Assembly (NCBI RefSeq): GCF_030413175.1
Contig: NZ_CP129212.1
Coordinates: 5,742,450-5,806,449, forward strand
Direction of reading: 5' to 3'
DNA: 64,000 nt
Origin: Bradyrhizobium roseum
GTDB taxonomy: Bacteria > Pseudomonadota > Alphaproteobacteria > Rhizobiales > Xanthobacteraceae
Within the stretch, counting starts at the first letter, position 1, and every line of letters starts with the position of its first letter. The translations under genes and the position numbers were made by a program. Under the pieces are notes generated by a model that had not been told where the DNA came from, did not search any database, and saw only the letters and a program-made list of their open reading frames with translations. Shown one piece after another: positions 19,381 to 27,617 of the stretch.

Positions 19381-19956
19381 TCAACCTTCCGTGCCGTCGA
19401 ACGCACCGGGGCGTTCCAGGATCGAGTAGCCCCGCCGCCAGTTCTCGACCGCGATCTGGATCGAGCGGGCAAACATCAGCGCGAAGCCGAGCAGCACGGC
19501 ATAATAGACAAAGCCCTTTTGAAACTTGATCGTCGTCATCCGCTCGTCGCCGATGATCTGGATGAACTGCCAGACCAGCTTGATCGCGTAGCCGAAGAAC
19601 GCGATCCGGATCAGGTCGATCACTGTCGACAGCACCCGCGCAGGGGTTTGCGAGAGATAGCGGTAGATCAGGTCGACCTGGATGTGCCGCGACAACCGCA
19701 CGCACATCGCAGATCCGATGAACACCACGCCGATCAGGCAATAGGTCGCAATCTCCTCGGTCCAGGCGTAGCTGTCGTTGAGGACATAGCGGGTGAAGAA
19801 CTGCAGGAACACGCACAGCGCCATGATCCAGAAGATCGCCAGCGCGAGCCAGTCTTCCGCGGCGTACTGGCTGAGATCGGCGACCTTGGGGACTTCGTCC
19901 TCAAAGGTGTGCGCGATCTCGTCCGCCGTGATCTGCTTGTGAACTTCGACCGACAT
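19381..19956 (-). CDS. TRAP transporter small permease (DctQ-like)
   Basis: The 191-residue protein has four hydrophobic helices starting near residue 36 (DWLALAIFWIMALCVFLQFFTRY) and the DctQ-typical SYAWTEEIATYCLIGVVFIGSAMCVR. It bridges the binding protein and the large permease. The start MSVEVHKQITADE at 19956 is preferred; upstream frame to 20019 runs through a palindromic element and is unlikely to be coding. It follows dctP after an 87-base gap that contains a strong hairpin, and is nearly contiguous with dctM. Confidence 0.88.
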   Translation of the reverse strand: MSVEVHKQITADEIAHTFEDEVPKVADLSQYAAEDWLALAIFWIMALCVFLQFFTRYVLNDSYAWTEEIATYCLIGVVFIGSAMCVRLSRHIQVDLIYRYLSQTPARVLSTVIDLIRIAFFGYAIKLVWQFIQIIGDERMTTIKFQKGFVYYAVLLGFALMFARSIQIAVENWRRGYSILERPGAFDGTEG

Positions 19957-19991
19957 GCGCTTATTCCCCAACTCGCAGCGCGTGATTGAAT

Positions 19992-20036
19992 CCGTCATTC
20001 CGGGGCGATGCGTAAGCATCGAACCCGGAATGACGG
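19992..20036. repeat. Hairpin element between dctP and dctQ
   Basis: Perfect 13-base arms, CCGTCATTCCGGG (19992-20004) and CCCGGAATGACGG (20024-20036), enclose an inner CGATGC/GCATCG stem. This is a common Bradyrhizobium-type intergenic palindrome. It lies in the minus-strand message right after the binding-protein stop codon and before the permease genes. It may stabilise the upstream dctP transcript or act as a partial terminator, raising binding protein over permease. There is no U-tract, so a strict intrinsic terminator is not claimed. Confidence 0.75.
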
Positions 20037-20043
20037 CGGATAG

Positions 20044-21021
20044 TTACTTCACCGCCTGGATGCGTTCCCAGTCGGCCTTGCGATAGTCAAAACTCTCGAA
20101 GGTCACGTTCTTGAGCACGGTGTCGCGGAACTCGTCCTTGTTGACCTCGGTCACGGTGAGGCCCTTCTGCTTGAAGAAGTCGACCAGCTTGCCTTCGTTG
20201 GCCTTGATCTCGGCAGTGGCCTTGGCGGCCGCTTCCTGCGCGACGTCGGTGAAGATCTTGCGGTCTTCCTCGGACAGCTTCTTCCACAGCGCGCTGGACA
20301 CCACCGTGTTGAGGTGATCGACGATGTGGCCGGTCAGCACGATGTGCTTCTGCACCTCGAAGAACTTCTTGGCCTCGATGGTGGTGAGCGGGTTTTCCTG
20401 GGCTTCCACGGTGCCGTTCTGCAAGGCGAGATACACTTCGGCGAACGCAATCGGCGCGGTGTTGGCGCCGCAGGCGCGCGGCATCGCCAGATAGGCCGGC
20501 ACGTCGGGCACGCGGATCTTGAGCCCCTTCATGTCGGCGCAGGTCTTGATCGGCTTGTTCGAGGAGGTGTGGCGGACGCCGTAATAGGTCACCGCCAGGA
20601 TGCGATGGCCGGTCTTGTCCTCGTAGCCCTTGGCGAGTTCCTTGAAGACGTCGCTCTTGGTGTAGGCCAGCAGGTGATCGGCGTCGCGGAAGGTGTAGGG
20701 ATAATAGGTCACGCCGATCGGCGGAAAGCTCTTGGCCGCAAAGCTCGAGCCGGAAATGATCATGTCGACGGAGCCGAGCGAAAGCCCCTGGTTGATGTCG
20801 GTTTCCTTGCCCAGCTGCGACGCCGGATAGACGTCGATCGCATAGCGCCCATTGGTGCGCTTGCCGATCTCGCCCGCGGCCCAGACGGAAGCGGTGTGGA
20901 ACGGCTCCGAGGTTTCGTAGACGTGGGCCCATTTGAGCTTGGTCTGCGCCATGCCTGAACTGGTCGCCGCCAGCAACGCCGCGGCAGATACCGCAAACGC
21001 AATCGTCAATTTCTTCAACAT
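20044..21021 (-). CDS. TRAP transporter substrate-binding protein (DctP-like)
   Basis: The 325-residue periplasmic protein has a signal peptide (MLKKLTIAFAVSAAALLAATSSGMAQ) and the DctP fold. A long spacer follows, then the ligand region LKIRVPDVPAYLAMPRACGANTAPIAFAEVYLAL, where the Arg of KIRVP usually pairs with the ligand carboxylate, and QNGTVEAQENPL. A strong GGAGGAATTCCA ribosome binding site precedes the ATG at 21021. It is first of the transport genes, 79 bases after the GntR regulator on the same strand. The carboxylate-binding Arg fits a sugar acid ligand. Confidence 0.93.
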   Translation of the reverse strand: MLKKLTIAFAVSAAALLAATSSGMAQTKLKWAHVYETSEPFHTASVWAAGEIGKRTNGRYAIDVYPASQLGKETDINQGLSLGSVDMIISGSSFAAKSFPPIGVTYYPYTFRDADHLLAYTKSDVFKELAKGYEDKTGHRILAVTYYGVRHTSSNKPIKTCADMKGLKIRVPDVPAYLAMPRACGANTAPIAFAEVYLALQNGTVEAQENPLTTIEAKKFFEVQKHIVLTGHIVDHLNTVVSSALWKKLSEEDRKIFTDVAQEAAAKATAEIKANEGKLVDFFKQKGLTVTEVNKDEFRDTVLKNVTFESFDYRKADWERIQAVK

Positions 21022-21100
21022 TGGAATTCCTCCTTGCTGCAATTTTCTTGTGTTACCCAACCGGGACGGCATTGCGCCGGCCCGTTCGAATTCTTGTGGC

Positions 21101-21835
21101 TCAACCATTTCTTTCGCGAACGCGGGGGGCGGTTGAGGCTTCGGTTCCGAAATTCTGTGCAAATCGCGCCTGCGAACAGGCCAGATGCTCGCGCATCGAA
21201 AGGCGCGCGGCGTCGGGATCATGCGAAGCGATGGCGTCGCGGATCGCGCGATGCTCGGCCAGCGCCGCGTTCCAGGACTGCGGGTTTTCGAAATAGTGCG
21301 CGAGCTTGGCGAAGTAGGGATTGAGCCGCTGGTCGAACAATTCGCCGACCACGCGGACCAGCACGGCATTGTCGAGACAAGCGGCCACCGCGACGTGAAA
21401 CGCGCGGTCGTGGACCATCGAGGCTTCGCCGGGATGCTGCACCGTCGCCATCGCCTCGACGGAGGCATCGATGCGCGCAATGTCTTCCGGCGTCGCGACC
21501 CGCGCAGCCTGCTCGGCAATCGCGCCCTCCATGAACTCTCGGGCGCGCAGCAATTCGAACGGGCCTTCGATCTCGGCGGCCGGCAAGGACAGCGCGTGCG
21601 CCGCCGGTTCGCTGACGTAGATCCCGGAGCCGACGCGAATGCGCACCCTGCCCTCGACTTCGAGCGCGATCAGCGCTTCGCGCACGGTCGGGCGCGATAC
21701 TTTCAACTGCTCGGCCAGATCGCGCTCGGTCGGGAGACGGCTGCCCACGCGGTATTCGCCGCTGTCGATCAAGGCGCGGAGCTGATCGGCAACCTGGCGA
21801 TAAAGACGTCGCGCTTCCACGGCTTCGAGCGGCAC
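21101..21835 (-). CDS. FadR/UxuR-type GntR family transcriptional regulator
   Basis: The regulator (244 residues from the GTG at 21835) has an N-terminal winged helix (RLYRQVADQLRALIDSGEYRVGSRLPTERDLAEQLKVSRPTVREAL) and a C-terminal all-helical FCD ligand domain with the usual metal-binding Asp and His residues (HDRAFHVAVA, HRAIRDAIAS). The GTG was chosen because AGGGAG lies about 9 bases upstream and it gives the family length; a TTG at 21904 would add 23 residues but has no ribosome binding site. It is divergent from uxuB with a UxuR-like palindrome between. It probably represses uxuB, the TRAP genes and itself, released by a uronate intermediate. Confidence 0.88.
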   Translation of the reverse strand: MPLEAVEARRLYRQVADQLRALIDSGEYRVGSRLPTERDLAEQLKVSRPTVREALIALEVEGRVRIRVGSGIYVSEPAAHALSLPAAEIEGPFELLRAREFMEGAIAEQAARVATPEDIARIDASVEAMATVQHPGEASMVHDRAFHVAVAACLDNAVLVRVVGELFDQRLNPYFAKLAHYFENPQSWNAALAEHRAIRDAIASHDPDAARLSMREHLACSQARFAQNFGTEASTAPRVRERNG

Positions 21836-21898
21836 GCCCGGCTTCTCCCTGACGATCCCCTCGAGGAGATCGCTTTTTTCTTGCTTTGATCGGGCTGG

Positions 21899-21930
21899 GG
21901 CCAATAAATCGGAATATTGGCCTTACCAAT
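21899..21930. promoter_or_regulatory. Putative UxuR-type operator between the GntR gene and uxuB
   Basis: The segment holds ATTGG-CCTTA-CCAAT (21916-21930) and an overlapping inverted pair GGCCAATA (21899-21906) / TATTGGCC (21915-21922). E. coli UxuR and ExuR, of the same GntR subfamily, bind palindromes with TTGG/CCAA half-sites. The site is about 31 bases before the uxuB ATG and about 64 before the regulator start, well placed to block both promoters. Confidence 0.6.
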
Positions 21931-21960
21931 TGACCAACGATTTGATGGATTGGGCGCCCC

Positions 21961-23481
21961 ATGTCAAGCAAAACACCGAAAAATCGCGCATCCGGTTCGC
22001 AAGACAGCGATTTCCGTCTGTCGATGGCCAACCTCGACCGGCTGCCCGCTGGCGTCCGCCGTCCGGCCTATGACCGGACGCAGGTCACGGCGGGCATCGT
22101 TCACCTCGGTATCGGCGCCTTCCACCGGGCGCACCAGGCGGTGGTGCTGGATGATCTTCTGGCTGATGGCGCCACCGAGTGGGGAATCGTCGGGGCCAGT
22201 CTGCGCAGTCCGGCGACGCGTGATGCCCTCGCCCCGCAGGACTGCCTTTATACGACAGCCATTCGTTCCGGCGCAGGCACCGATCACCGGATCATCGGCT
22301 CGGTGCTCGCCTGCGAAGTCGCCAGCGAGAATCCGGCGGCCCTGATCGCGCGCATGGCAGATCCGGCCACGCGGATCGTTTCGCTCACGGTCACCGAAAA
22401 GGGCTACTGCCACACGCCGCAAACCGGCGACCTCGACGAACGCCATCCCGACATCGTCCACGATCTGCAGAATCCGGATACGCCGCGCTCGGCCATCGGG
22501 TTTCTCGTGGCCGCGCTCGCGCAACGAAAGGCGGCGGGCACCGCCCCCTTCACCGTGCTGTCATGCGACAATCTTTCCGCGAACGGCCGCACGGTGCGGC
22601 GGATCGCGACGCAGTTCGGTAGCCTTCGTTCGCGCGATCTCGCCACATGGATCGAAGCCGAAGTGGCCTTCCCGTCCACCATGGTGGACCGAATCGTGCC
22701 GGAGACCACCGACATCGACCGATCCGAGATTTCGTCCGCGCTCGGCATGATTGACGCGTGGCCGGTGGTGACGGAGCCGTTCACACAGTGGATCGTCGAA
22801 GAGCGCTTTTCGGCGGGACGGCCGGATTTCGCGGCGGCGGGCGTGCAAATGGTTTCGGATGTGACGCCGTTCGAACACATGAAACTGCGGCTGCTCAACG
22901 CCAGCCATTCGACGCTGGCCTATCTCGGCTACCTCGCCGGCCATGAGACCATTGCTTCTACCATGACCGACAGCCGCTTCGCAGCGCTGGCGCGGCAGAT
23001 CATGGATGACGCGGCGCCAACGCTCACGATGCCCGGTGGCACTGATTTGGCGGCCTATGGCGCGTCGCTGCTGCAGCGCTTTGCCAACCCCGCTCTGCAT
23101 CACCGCACCTGGCAGATCGCGATGGACGGCTCGCAGAAACTGCCGCAGCGGCTGCTTGCCACCATGGCGGACCGGCTGCGGCTTGGGCTTCCGATCGACA
23201 CCCATGCGCTCGCGGTCGCGGGCTGGATGCGCTATATCACCGGCAAGGATGAACAGGCACGCGCCATCGATGTGCGCGATCCGCTCGCCGGGGAATTGCT
23301 GGGAATTGCCGAGCGTGCCGGCCCGGTCGCGGAGCGACTTGCGCCGGCGCTACTGGAGGTACGATCCATTTTCGGCGCGCTCGGCGGCGATCCGCGCGTG
23401 CGTGCGGCGGTTACAGAAGCGCTGACGAAGCTTTATGCGCTGGGGGCACGGCAGACGGTGCAGACGTTTCAGGTGAAGTGA
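21961..23481 (+). CDS. uxuB: Mannitol dehydrogenase family protein, probable fructuronate reductase
   Basis: The 506-residue enzyme is a long-chain mannitol dehydrogenase-family oxidoreductase. It has VHLGIGAFHRAHQAVVLDDLL in the nucleotide-binding domain, SLTVTEKGYCH, TVLSCDNLSANGR, and the catalytic Lys-Asn-His motif in MKLRLLNASHS. Together with uxuA it would reduce D-fructuronate to D-mannonate. Mannitol 2-dehydrogenase is the main alternative, but uxuA, the UxuR-like regulator and the operator favour fructuronate reductase. It is transcribed away from the regulator. The uronate isomerase (uxaC) and the KDG kinase/aldolase are not in the window. Confidence 0.88.
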   Translation: MSSKTPKNRASGSQDSDFRLSMANLDRLPAGVRRPAYDRTQVTAGIVHLGIGAFHRAHQAVVLDDLLADGATEWGIVGASLRSPATRDALAPQDCLYTTAIRSGAGTDHRIIGSVLACEVASENPAALIARMADPATRIVSLTVTEKGYCHTPQTGDLDERHPDIVHDLQNPDTPRSAIGFLVAALAQRKAAGTAPFTVLSCDNLSANGRTVRRIATQFGSLRSRDLATWIEAEVAFPSTMVDRIVPETTDIDRSEISSALGMIDAWPVVTEPFTQWIVEERFSAGRPDFAAAGVQMVSDVTPFEHMKLRLLNASHSTLAYLGYLAGHETIASTMTDSRFAALARQIMDDAAPTLTMPGGTDLAAYGASLLQRFANPALHHRTWQIAMDGSQKLPQRLLATMADRLRLGLPIDTHALAVAGWMRYITGKDEQARAIDVRDPLAGELLGIAERAGPVAERLAPALLEVRSIFGALGGDPRVRAAVTEALTKLYALGARQTVQTFQVK

Positions 23482-23802
23482 AGCGATTTTAGATCATGCT
23501 AGTCTAGAGCGCGACGGAGGTGCGCAGAGAAGCGACGCACCCGGCATCCGTTAGCGACACGCTGCCTTCCTTGCTTATCCTCCCCTGGAGGGGTCCGAGA
23601 CGAGCGAAGCTCGCTCGTGGATCGGTTCGCATGCAATGCGAACCGAGGTGGGGTGACAGCCTCTCCACGCATTCTCTGCTGGCTGGATAACGCTGTCTCC
23701 ACGTCTAACAGAGCATGCGTGGAGAGTCTGTCACCCCGCCCCGTCTCACATTGCGCTGCGCTCCATGTGAGCCGACCCGCCCCCTCAAGGGGCGGGTGAA
23801 AA
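23482..23802. repeat. Repeat-rich intergenic region with long inverted repeat
   Basis: No gene is seen here. Between two convergent genes lies a mosaic of palindromes. Arms at 23650-23678 and 23709-23737 are complementary at 27 of 29 positions (left arm begins GGGGTGACAG, right arm ends CTGTCACCCC), separated by 30 bases. Outside them lie shorter stems, such as CCCCTGGAGGGG near 23583 and GGTTCGCATGCAATGCGAACC at 23624-23644. This looks like a REP/BIME-like composite element of the type frequent in Bradyrhizobium. It could end transcription from both sides. Confidence 0.7.
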
Positions 23803-24267
23803 TCAGCGCGGCACCACCGCCGTCGCTTCGATCTCGACGCGTGCCGCCTTCTCCACCAGCCGCACCACCTGCACCAGCGCCATGGCCGGATAATGCGCGC
23901 CAAAAATCTCGCGGTAGATGCGGCCGAGCTCTTTCAGGTTCGCGAGATATTCCTCGATATCGACGACATACCAGGTCAGGCGCACGAGATGCTCAGGCCG
24001 GGCGCCACCCTCGGCGAGGATATCGGCGATGTTGCGCAGCGTCTGGCGCACTTGGCCGATGAAATCGGGCGCGAGGTTTTCCTGCGTGTCCCAGCCGATC
24101 ACGCCGCCGGTCACGACAAGGTGGCCATCGGCGGCCATGCCGTTGGCATACCCTTTCGGCATTGGCCAGCCGCTCGGCTGCAGCACGCGCGGGCCGGACG
24201 ACGAGGGGGCGGTCTTGGGATCAGGCACCACGCTCAGCGCGGGGCCCTTGGGAGCGGTCACCGGCAT
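23803..24267 (-). CDS. RidA family protein (aromatic cluster, copy 1)
   Basis: The 154-residue protein belongs to the RidA/YjgF family, which hydrolyses reactive enamines and imines to ketones plus ammonia. The core reads PMPKGYANGMAADGHLVVTGGVIGWDTQENL, then RQTLRNIADILAEGGARPEHLVRLTWYVVDIEEY and PAMALVQVVRLVEKAARVEIEATAVV, where the late Arg and Glu positions are the usual substrate contacts. The ATG at 24267 is preferred over a TTG five codons earlier. It starts 17 bases after the aryl-CoA ligase stop and is surely cotranscribed. The first ring-altering step on 2-aminobenzoyl-CoA gives an enamine, an apt RidA substrate; this link is inference. Confidence 0.88.
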   Translation of the reverse strand: MPVTAPKGPALSVVPDPKTAPSSSGPRVLQPSGWPMPKGYANGMAADGHLVVTGGVIGWDTQENLAPDFIGQVRQTLRNIADILAEGGARPEHLVRLTWYVVDIEEYLANLKELGRIYREIFGAHYPAMALVQVVRLVEKAARVEIEATAVVPR

Positions 24268-24283
24268 TCTCCATCGGTTCAAA

Positions 24284-25978
24284 TCATTCGGCAGCGATGC
24301 CGGGCGCAGACCCGCCCACCGCCATCTGCCTCAGCGCGAAGCGCCGCAGCTTACCGGTTTCGGTCTTCGGCAGTTGCGCGACAAATTCGATCGCACGCGG
24401 ATATTTATAGGGTGCGATGGTCTGCTTGACGTGGTCCTGCAGCACCTGCATCAGCGCGGCGTCGCCCTTGGCGCCGCCCGCCAGAACCACATAGGCCTTG
24501 ACGATCATGCCGCGCGCCTCGTCGGGCGAGCCGACGACGCCGCATTCGGCGACAACGGGGTGCGATAACAATGCTGCCTCGACCTCCGGGCCCGCAATGT
24601 TGTAGCCGGAGGAAACGATCATGTCGTCCGAGCGGGCGACAAAGGACAGCCGGCCATCGGCGTCGCGAACGAAGGAGTCGCCGGTCAGGTTCCAGCCGTC
24701 GCGCACATAGTTCGATTGCCTTTTATCCGCGAGATAGCGGCATCCGGTCGGCCCGCGCACCGCGAGCTTGCCGACGGTGCCATCGGGCAATTCGTTCATG
24801 TCGTCGTCGACGATCTTTGCTTCATAGCCGGAGACCGGGCGACCCGTCGTGCCCGCGGCGGCATCGCCGGTGCGGTTGGTGATGAAGATGTGCAGCAGTT
24901 CGGTAGAACCGATGCCGTCCAGAATCGTCTTGCCGGTCTTCTGCGTCCAGCTTTCGAACACCGGCGCCGGCAGGGTTTCGCCGGCGGAAACGGCCAGCCG
25001 CAGCGACGACAGATCGGCGCCCTTGTCCATCGCGGCCATCATCGCGCGATAGGCGGTCGGCGAGGTGAAGCAGATCGTCGCCTTGTAGGTCTCGATGATC
25101 TTGACCATTTCGGGCGGCGACGCGTTTTCCAAAAGCGTCGCGGTGGCACCGAATCGCAGCGGGAAGATCGCGAGTCCGCCGAGCCCGAACGTGAAAGCGA
25201 GCGGCGGCGAGCCGACGAAGACATCGTCCTCGGTGACGTTGAGGACTTCCCTGGCATAGCCGTCCGCGACGATCATGAGGTCGCGGTGGAAATGCATCGT
25301 CGCCTTGGGTTCGCCCGTGGTGCCGGAGGTAAACCCGAGCAAGGCGACGTCATCCCGCCCGGTCTTCACGGCGTTGAACTTCACCGGCTTGTTCAGCGCC
25401 ACGCGGTCGAGTTCGGCGTCATGATTGGACGTGCCGTCGAAATTCACCACCTGCTTGAGGAAACGGCTGGTCTTGGCGCAGGCCACCAGTTCGTCGGCGA
25501 TGCGGCTGTCGGTCAGCGCCAGCGCGATCTCGGCCTTGTCGACGATTTTTGTCAGCTCGCCGGCGCGCAGCATCGGCATGGTGTTGACCACGACGGCGCC
25601 TGCCTTGGTGGCGGCGAGCCAGGCCGCGACCAGCGCCGGGTTGTTGCCGGACCGGATCAGGACCCGGTTGCCCGGCTTGACGCCGTAATCCTCCACCAGC
25701 GCATGCGCCAGGCGGTTGGACCAGTCGGCCAGTTCCTTGTAGGTGCGCTGGCGGCCGTTGCCGATCAATGCGATGCGGTCGCCAAAACCCTTCTCGACGA
25801 TGCGGTCGGTCAGTTCGACCGCGGCATTGAGATATTCGGGGTAGTTGAACTCGGGCCTGTCGAGCCGCAGGTCCGGCCATTGCTCCGGCGGCGGCAGGTT
25901 TCGCCGCGCGAAATCATCGACATGGCCCGACGGGCCAAGAGATTGGCCTGTGTTTTGACTGGGAGTTTGACCTGACAT
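24284..25978 (-). CDS. Aryl-CoA ligase, probable 2-aminobenzoate-CoA ligase
   Basis: The 564-residue enzyme is an ANL-superfamily ligase of the benzoate-CoA ligase group. It has the AMP-binding motif LLGFTSGTTGEPKATMHFHR, the segment DGIGSTELLHIFITNR, the hinge region DDMIVSSGYNIAGPEVEAAL and the C-terminal catalytic lysine in PKTETGKLRRFAL. It would activate an aromatic acid with ATP and CoA. The two-domain aminobenzoyl-CoA monooxygenase/reductase in the cluster points to 2-aminobenzoate; benzoate or salicylate are alternatives. A purine-rich AGGGGAGAAGAG precedes the ATG. A MarR-type palindrome lies 78-97 bases upstream. RidA copy 1 follows in the same transcript. Confidence 0.87.
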   Translation of the reverse strand: MSGQTPSQNTGQSLGPSGHVDDFARRNLPPPEQWPDLRLDRPEFNYPEYLNAAVELTDRIVEKGFGDRIALIGNGRQRTYKELADWSNRLAHALVEDYGVKPGNRVLIRSGNNPALVAAWLAATKAGAVVVNTMPMLRAGELTKIVDKAEIALALTDSRIADELVACAKTSRFLKQVVNFDGTSNHDAELDRVALNKPVKFNAVKTGRDDVALLGFTSGTTGEPKATMHFHRDLMIVADGYAREVLNVTEDDVFVGSPPLAFTFGLGGLAIFPLRFGATATLLENASPPEMVKIIETYKATICFTSPTAYRAMMAAMDKGADLSSLRLAVSAGETLPAPVFESWTQKTGKTILDGIGSTELLHIFITNRTGDAAAGTTGRPVSGYEAKIVDDDMNELPDGTVGKLAVRGPTGCRYLADKRQSNYVRDGWNLTGDSFVRDADGRLSFVARSDDMIVSSGYNIAGPEVEAALLSHPVVAECGVVGSPDEARGMIVKAYVVLAGGAKGDAALMQVLQDHVKQTIAPYKYPRAIEFVAQLPKTETGKLRRFALRQMAVGGSAPGIAAE

Positions 25979-26299
25979 TCTCTTCTCCCCTCGCTTTCCA
26001 CGATGAAAGGCTCGAGATCAATATCGAGGACGCCCGGCAAGCCGTCTTGGGAAATCATTTTAGGCTTAAAGTATTTTTCCGCAAGGGCGGAATCGCCGCC
26101 TTTCGCCACCGCCCGGGAGGACCCCGGCGGCGGGGAACCTGGTCCCCGGGAGCTCATGCTCCGCTGCATGGTTCGAGACGCCCGCCTTGCGGGCTCCTCA
26201 CCATGCGGATCCTGGATCTTGCCGCAAAAAAGGACCTCATCCCGAGGAGCCCGCATCGCGGGCGTCTCGAAGGATGGCCGCAACACGGCTGCCGAAGGA
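25979..26299. repeat. Intergenic region with palindromic elements near the ligase promoter
   Basis: No gene is seen here. Besides the operator near 26056, the region holds two related palindromic elements: 26168-26206 (starts CATGGTTCGAGACGCCCG, ends CTCCTCACCATG) and 26235-26277 (starts CTCATCCCGAGGAGCCCG, ends CGTCTCGAAGGATGG). They are inverted relative to each other and of the same family as copies at 33951-34052. A GC-rich stretch with CCGGGAGGACC near 26113 also pairs with GGTCCCCGGG at 26141. Confidence 0.6.
26056..26075. promoter_or_regulatory. Putative MarR operator upstream of the aryl-CoA ligase
   Basis: The sequence CATTTTAGGCTTAAAGTATT matches the perfect palindrome upstream of the monooxygenase/reductase gene (read on the opposite strand) at 17 of 20 positions. 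It lies 78-97 bases before the ligase start. It is one of four similar sites in the 24-36 kb cluster, which contains one MarR gene. Confidence 0.6.
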
Positions 26300-26749
26300 C
26301 TACGCGTTGGCTTCGGGCGGCAGAAAATCCACCTCGTGCTGGGCGGAAATCCGGACCACCTCTTCGGGGTCGGTCAGATTGTGCAGCTGATTGAACAGCG
26401 CTTCGAGCTTCTGCATCGGCGACACCCAGAACAGCGCCCGCGCCGGCTTGTCCGACTTGTTGAAATAGCCGTGCGGAATGCCGCGCGGCAGGCGCACCAG
26501 ATCGCCGGCCTTGGCCTGCACCCAGACGCCGTCCAGTTTGAGGTCGAGCACGCCTTCCTGCACCAGGATGAATTCATCCTGCGTCGGGTGAACATGTACC
26601 GGCACGAACTGGCCGGGCTCGCTGTTGGTCTCGAACGCAAAGGTGGAATCGGTCACGGCCTTTGGATAATAGGCCTGGCCGAGGATGTTCCAGCTCTTGC
26701 CGGCGTACCCGGTGCCGCTGGCGGTGATGCCTTTCTCAAGCGCTGCCAT
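26300..26749 (-). CDS. Cupin domain protein (aromatic cluster, copy 1)
   Basis: The 149-residue single-cupin protein has metal-ligand motif 1 in PVHVHPTQDEFILVQEG (two His and a Glu) and motif 2 in PRGIPHGYFNKSD. It keeps a C-terminal helical stretch FWVSPMQKLEALFNQLHNL shared with the second cupin of this cluster. A metal-dependent isomerase, dioxygenase or sensor role is possible; none can be chosen. It follows the arylformamidase gene by 25 bases on the same strand, and the MarR gene heads the unit. The close resemblance to the cupin at 29539 suggests related roles in one pathway. Confidence 0.85.
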   Translation of the reverse strand: MAALEKGITASGTGYAGKSWNILGQAYYPKAVTDSTFAFETNSEPGQFVPVHVHPTQDEFILVQEGVLDLKLDGVWVQAKAGDLVRLPRGIPHGYFNKSDKPARALFWVSPMQKLEALFNQLHNLTDPEEVVRISAQHEVDFLPPEANA

Positions 26750-26774
26750 ATCGTCCTCTCCTCTGTTGCTGTGG

Positions 26775-27599
26775 TTAGACCTGGCGTCCGGCGAGTTGCT
26801 TCAGCCGCAGCGTCATCGACGAATTTGCGTCGGCGAGCGGTGCGATGGCCGTGAAATGATTGGCGCCGGCAATGGTCGCAAATCGCGTCGCGATGCTGGC
26901 GGCCTGCCAAGCATCCACAATGGTGCGGCTCTGGCGAAGATATTCGGCGCTCTCATTGCCGCCGACCACCGCATCCAGCGTGCCTCGCGACGGCGGTGGC
27001 CAGAACAAAGGGCTCACGGCTTCTGCCGATGCATCATCAAGCTTCAACGCCGTGTTGATCGATGTCGTAACCAGCGGACGCAGATCGAACAGGCCGGAAA
27101 TGGCGTAGGCCGCGGTGACAAGATCCACCGGCAATGATGCATCGAAGGCGCGCCAATCCGTGGCCAGCATGCAGGCCGCGAGATGGGCCCCCGCGGAATG
27201 GCCGCTGACGACCAGCGGCCGTCCGTGCTTTGCCAGCGCCCGCATGGCGGCGCGCATCTCGTCGATGATATCGGCGATCGACACCGCGGGGCACAGATCG
27301 TAGCTCGGCACAGCGACATCGATGCCATGGGCATTCAGCCCGGCGGCAAGGTGGCTGAAGAACGAACCGTCCAGCGCCTGCCAATAGCCGCCATGGATGA
27401 AGACGACGATCGGGCCGTCACCGTCGCCGGAAAACAGATCGATGCGCTGACGCTCGCCCGCGCCGTAAGCGATCACTTTCAGTGGGTGGGTCGCGCGATA
27501 GGCCGCCGCGTCGCGCGACCAGCCGGCGATGATCGCCGGATTCTCCGGCACCCGCGCGCGGTTATTGTATTCGACCTCGTAATCCACACTCGCGCTCAA
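26775..27599 (-). CDS. Alpha/beta hydrolase, probable arylformamidase (kynurenine formamidase)
   Basis: The 274-residue hydrolase carries FIHGGYWQ (oxyanion motif), the nucleophile elbow SGHSAGAHLAACML and a late GANHF histidine. HGGYWQ, GHSAGAHLAA and the following SGLFDLRPLV closely resemble animal-type AFMID kynurenine formamidases, which turn N-formylkynurenine into kynurenine plus formate. That would feed kynurenine, then anthranilate, into the neighbouring CoA pathway. The start is a TTG at 27599 backed by GGGAGGG 8 bases upstream; a GTG four codons later is possible. It lies between marR and a cupin gene in one transcript. Kynureninase and the tryptophan dioxygenase are not in the window. 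Confidence 0.8.
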   Translation of the reverse strand: MSASVDYEVEYNNRARVPENPAIIAGWSRDAAAYRATHPLKVIAYGAGERQRIDLFSGDGDGPIVVFIHGGYWQALDGSFFSHLAAGLNAHGIDVAVPSYDLCPAVSIADIIDEMRAAMRALAKHGRPLVVSGHSAGAHLAACMLATDWRAFDASLPVDLVTAAYAISGLFDLRPLVTTSINTALKLDDASAEAVSPLFWPPPSRGTLDAVVGGNESAEYLRQSRTIVDAWQAASIATRFATIAGANHFTAIAPLADANSSMTLRLKQLAGRQV

Positions 27600-27617
27600 C
27601 GGACCACCCTCCCGGCT

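Noticed and set aside
21022..21100. TTG-TGTTAC-CCAA-like motif upstream of dctP as a second UxuR site
   Set aside because: Only a loose match to the 21916 palindrome, without real symmetry.
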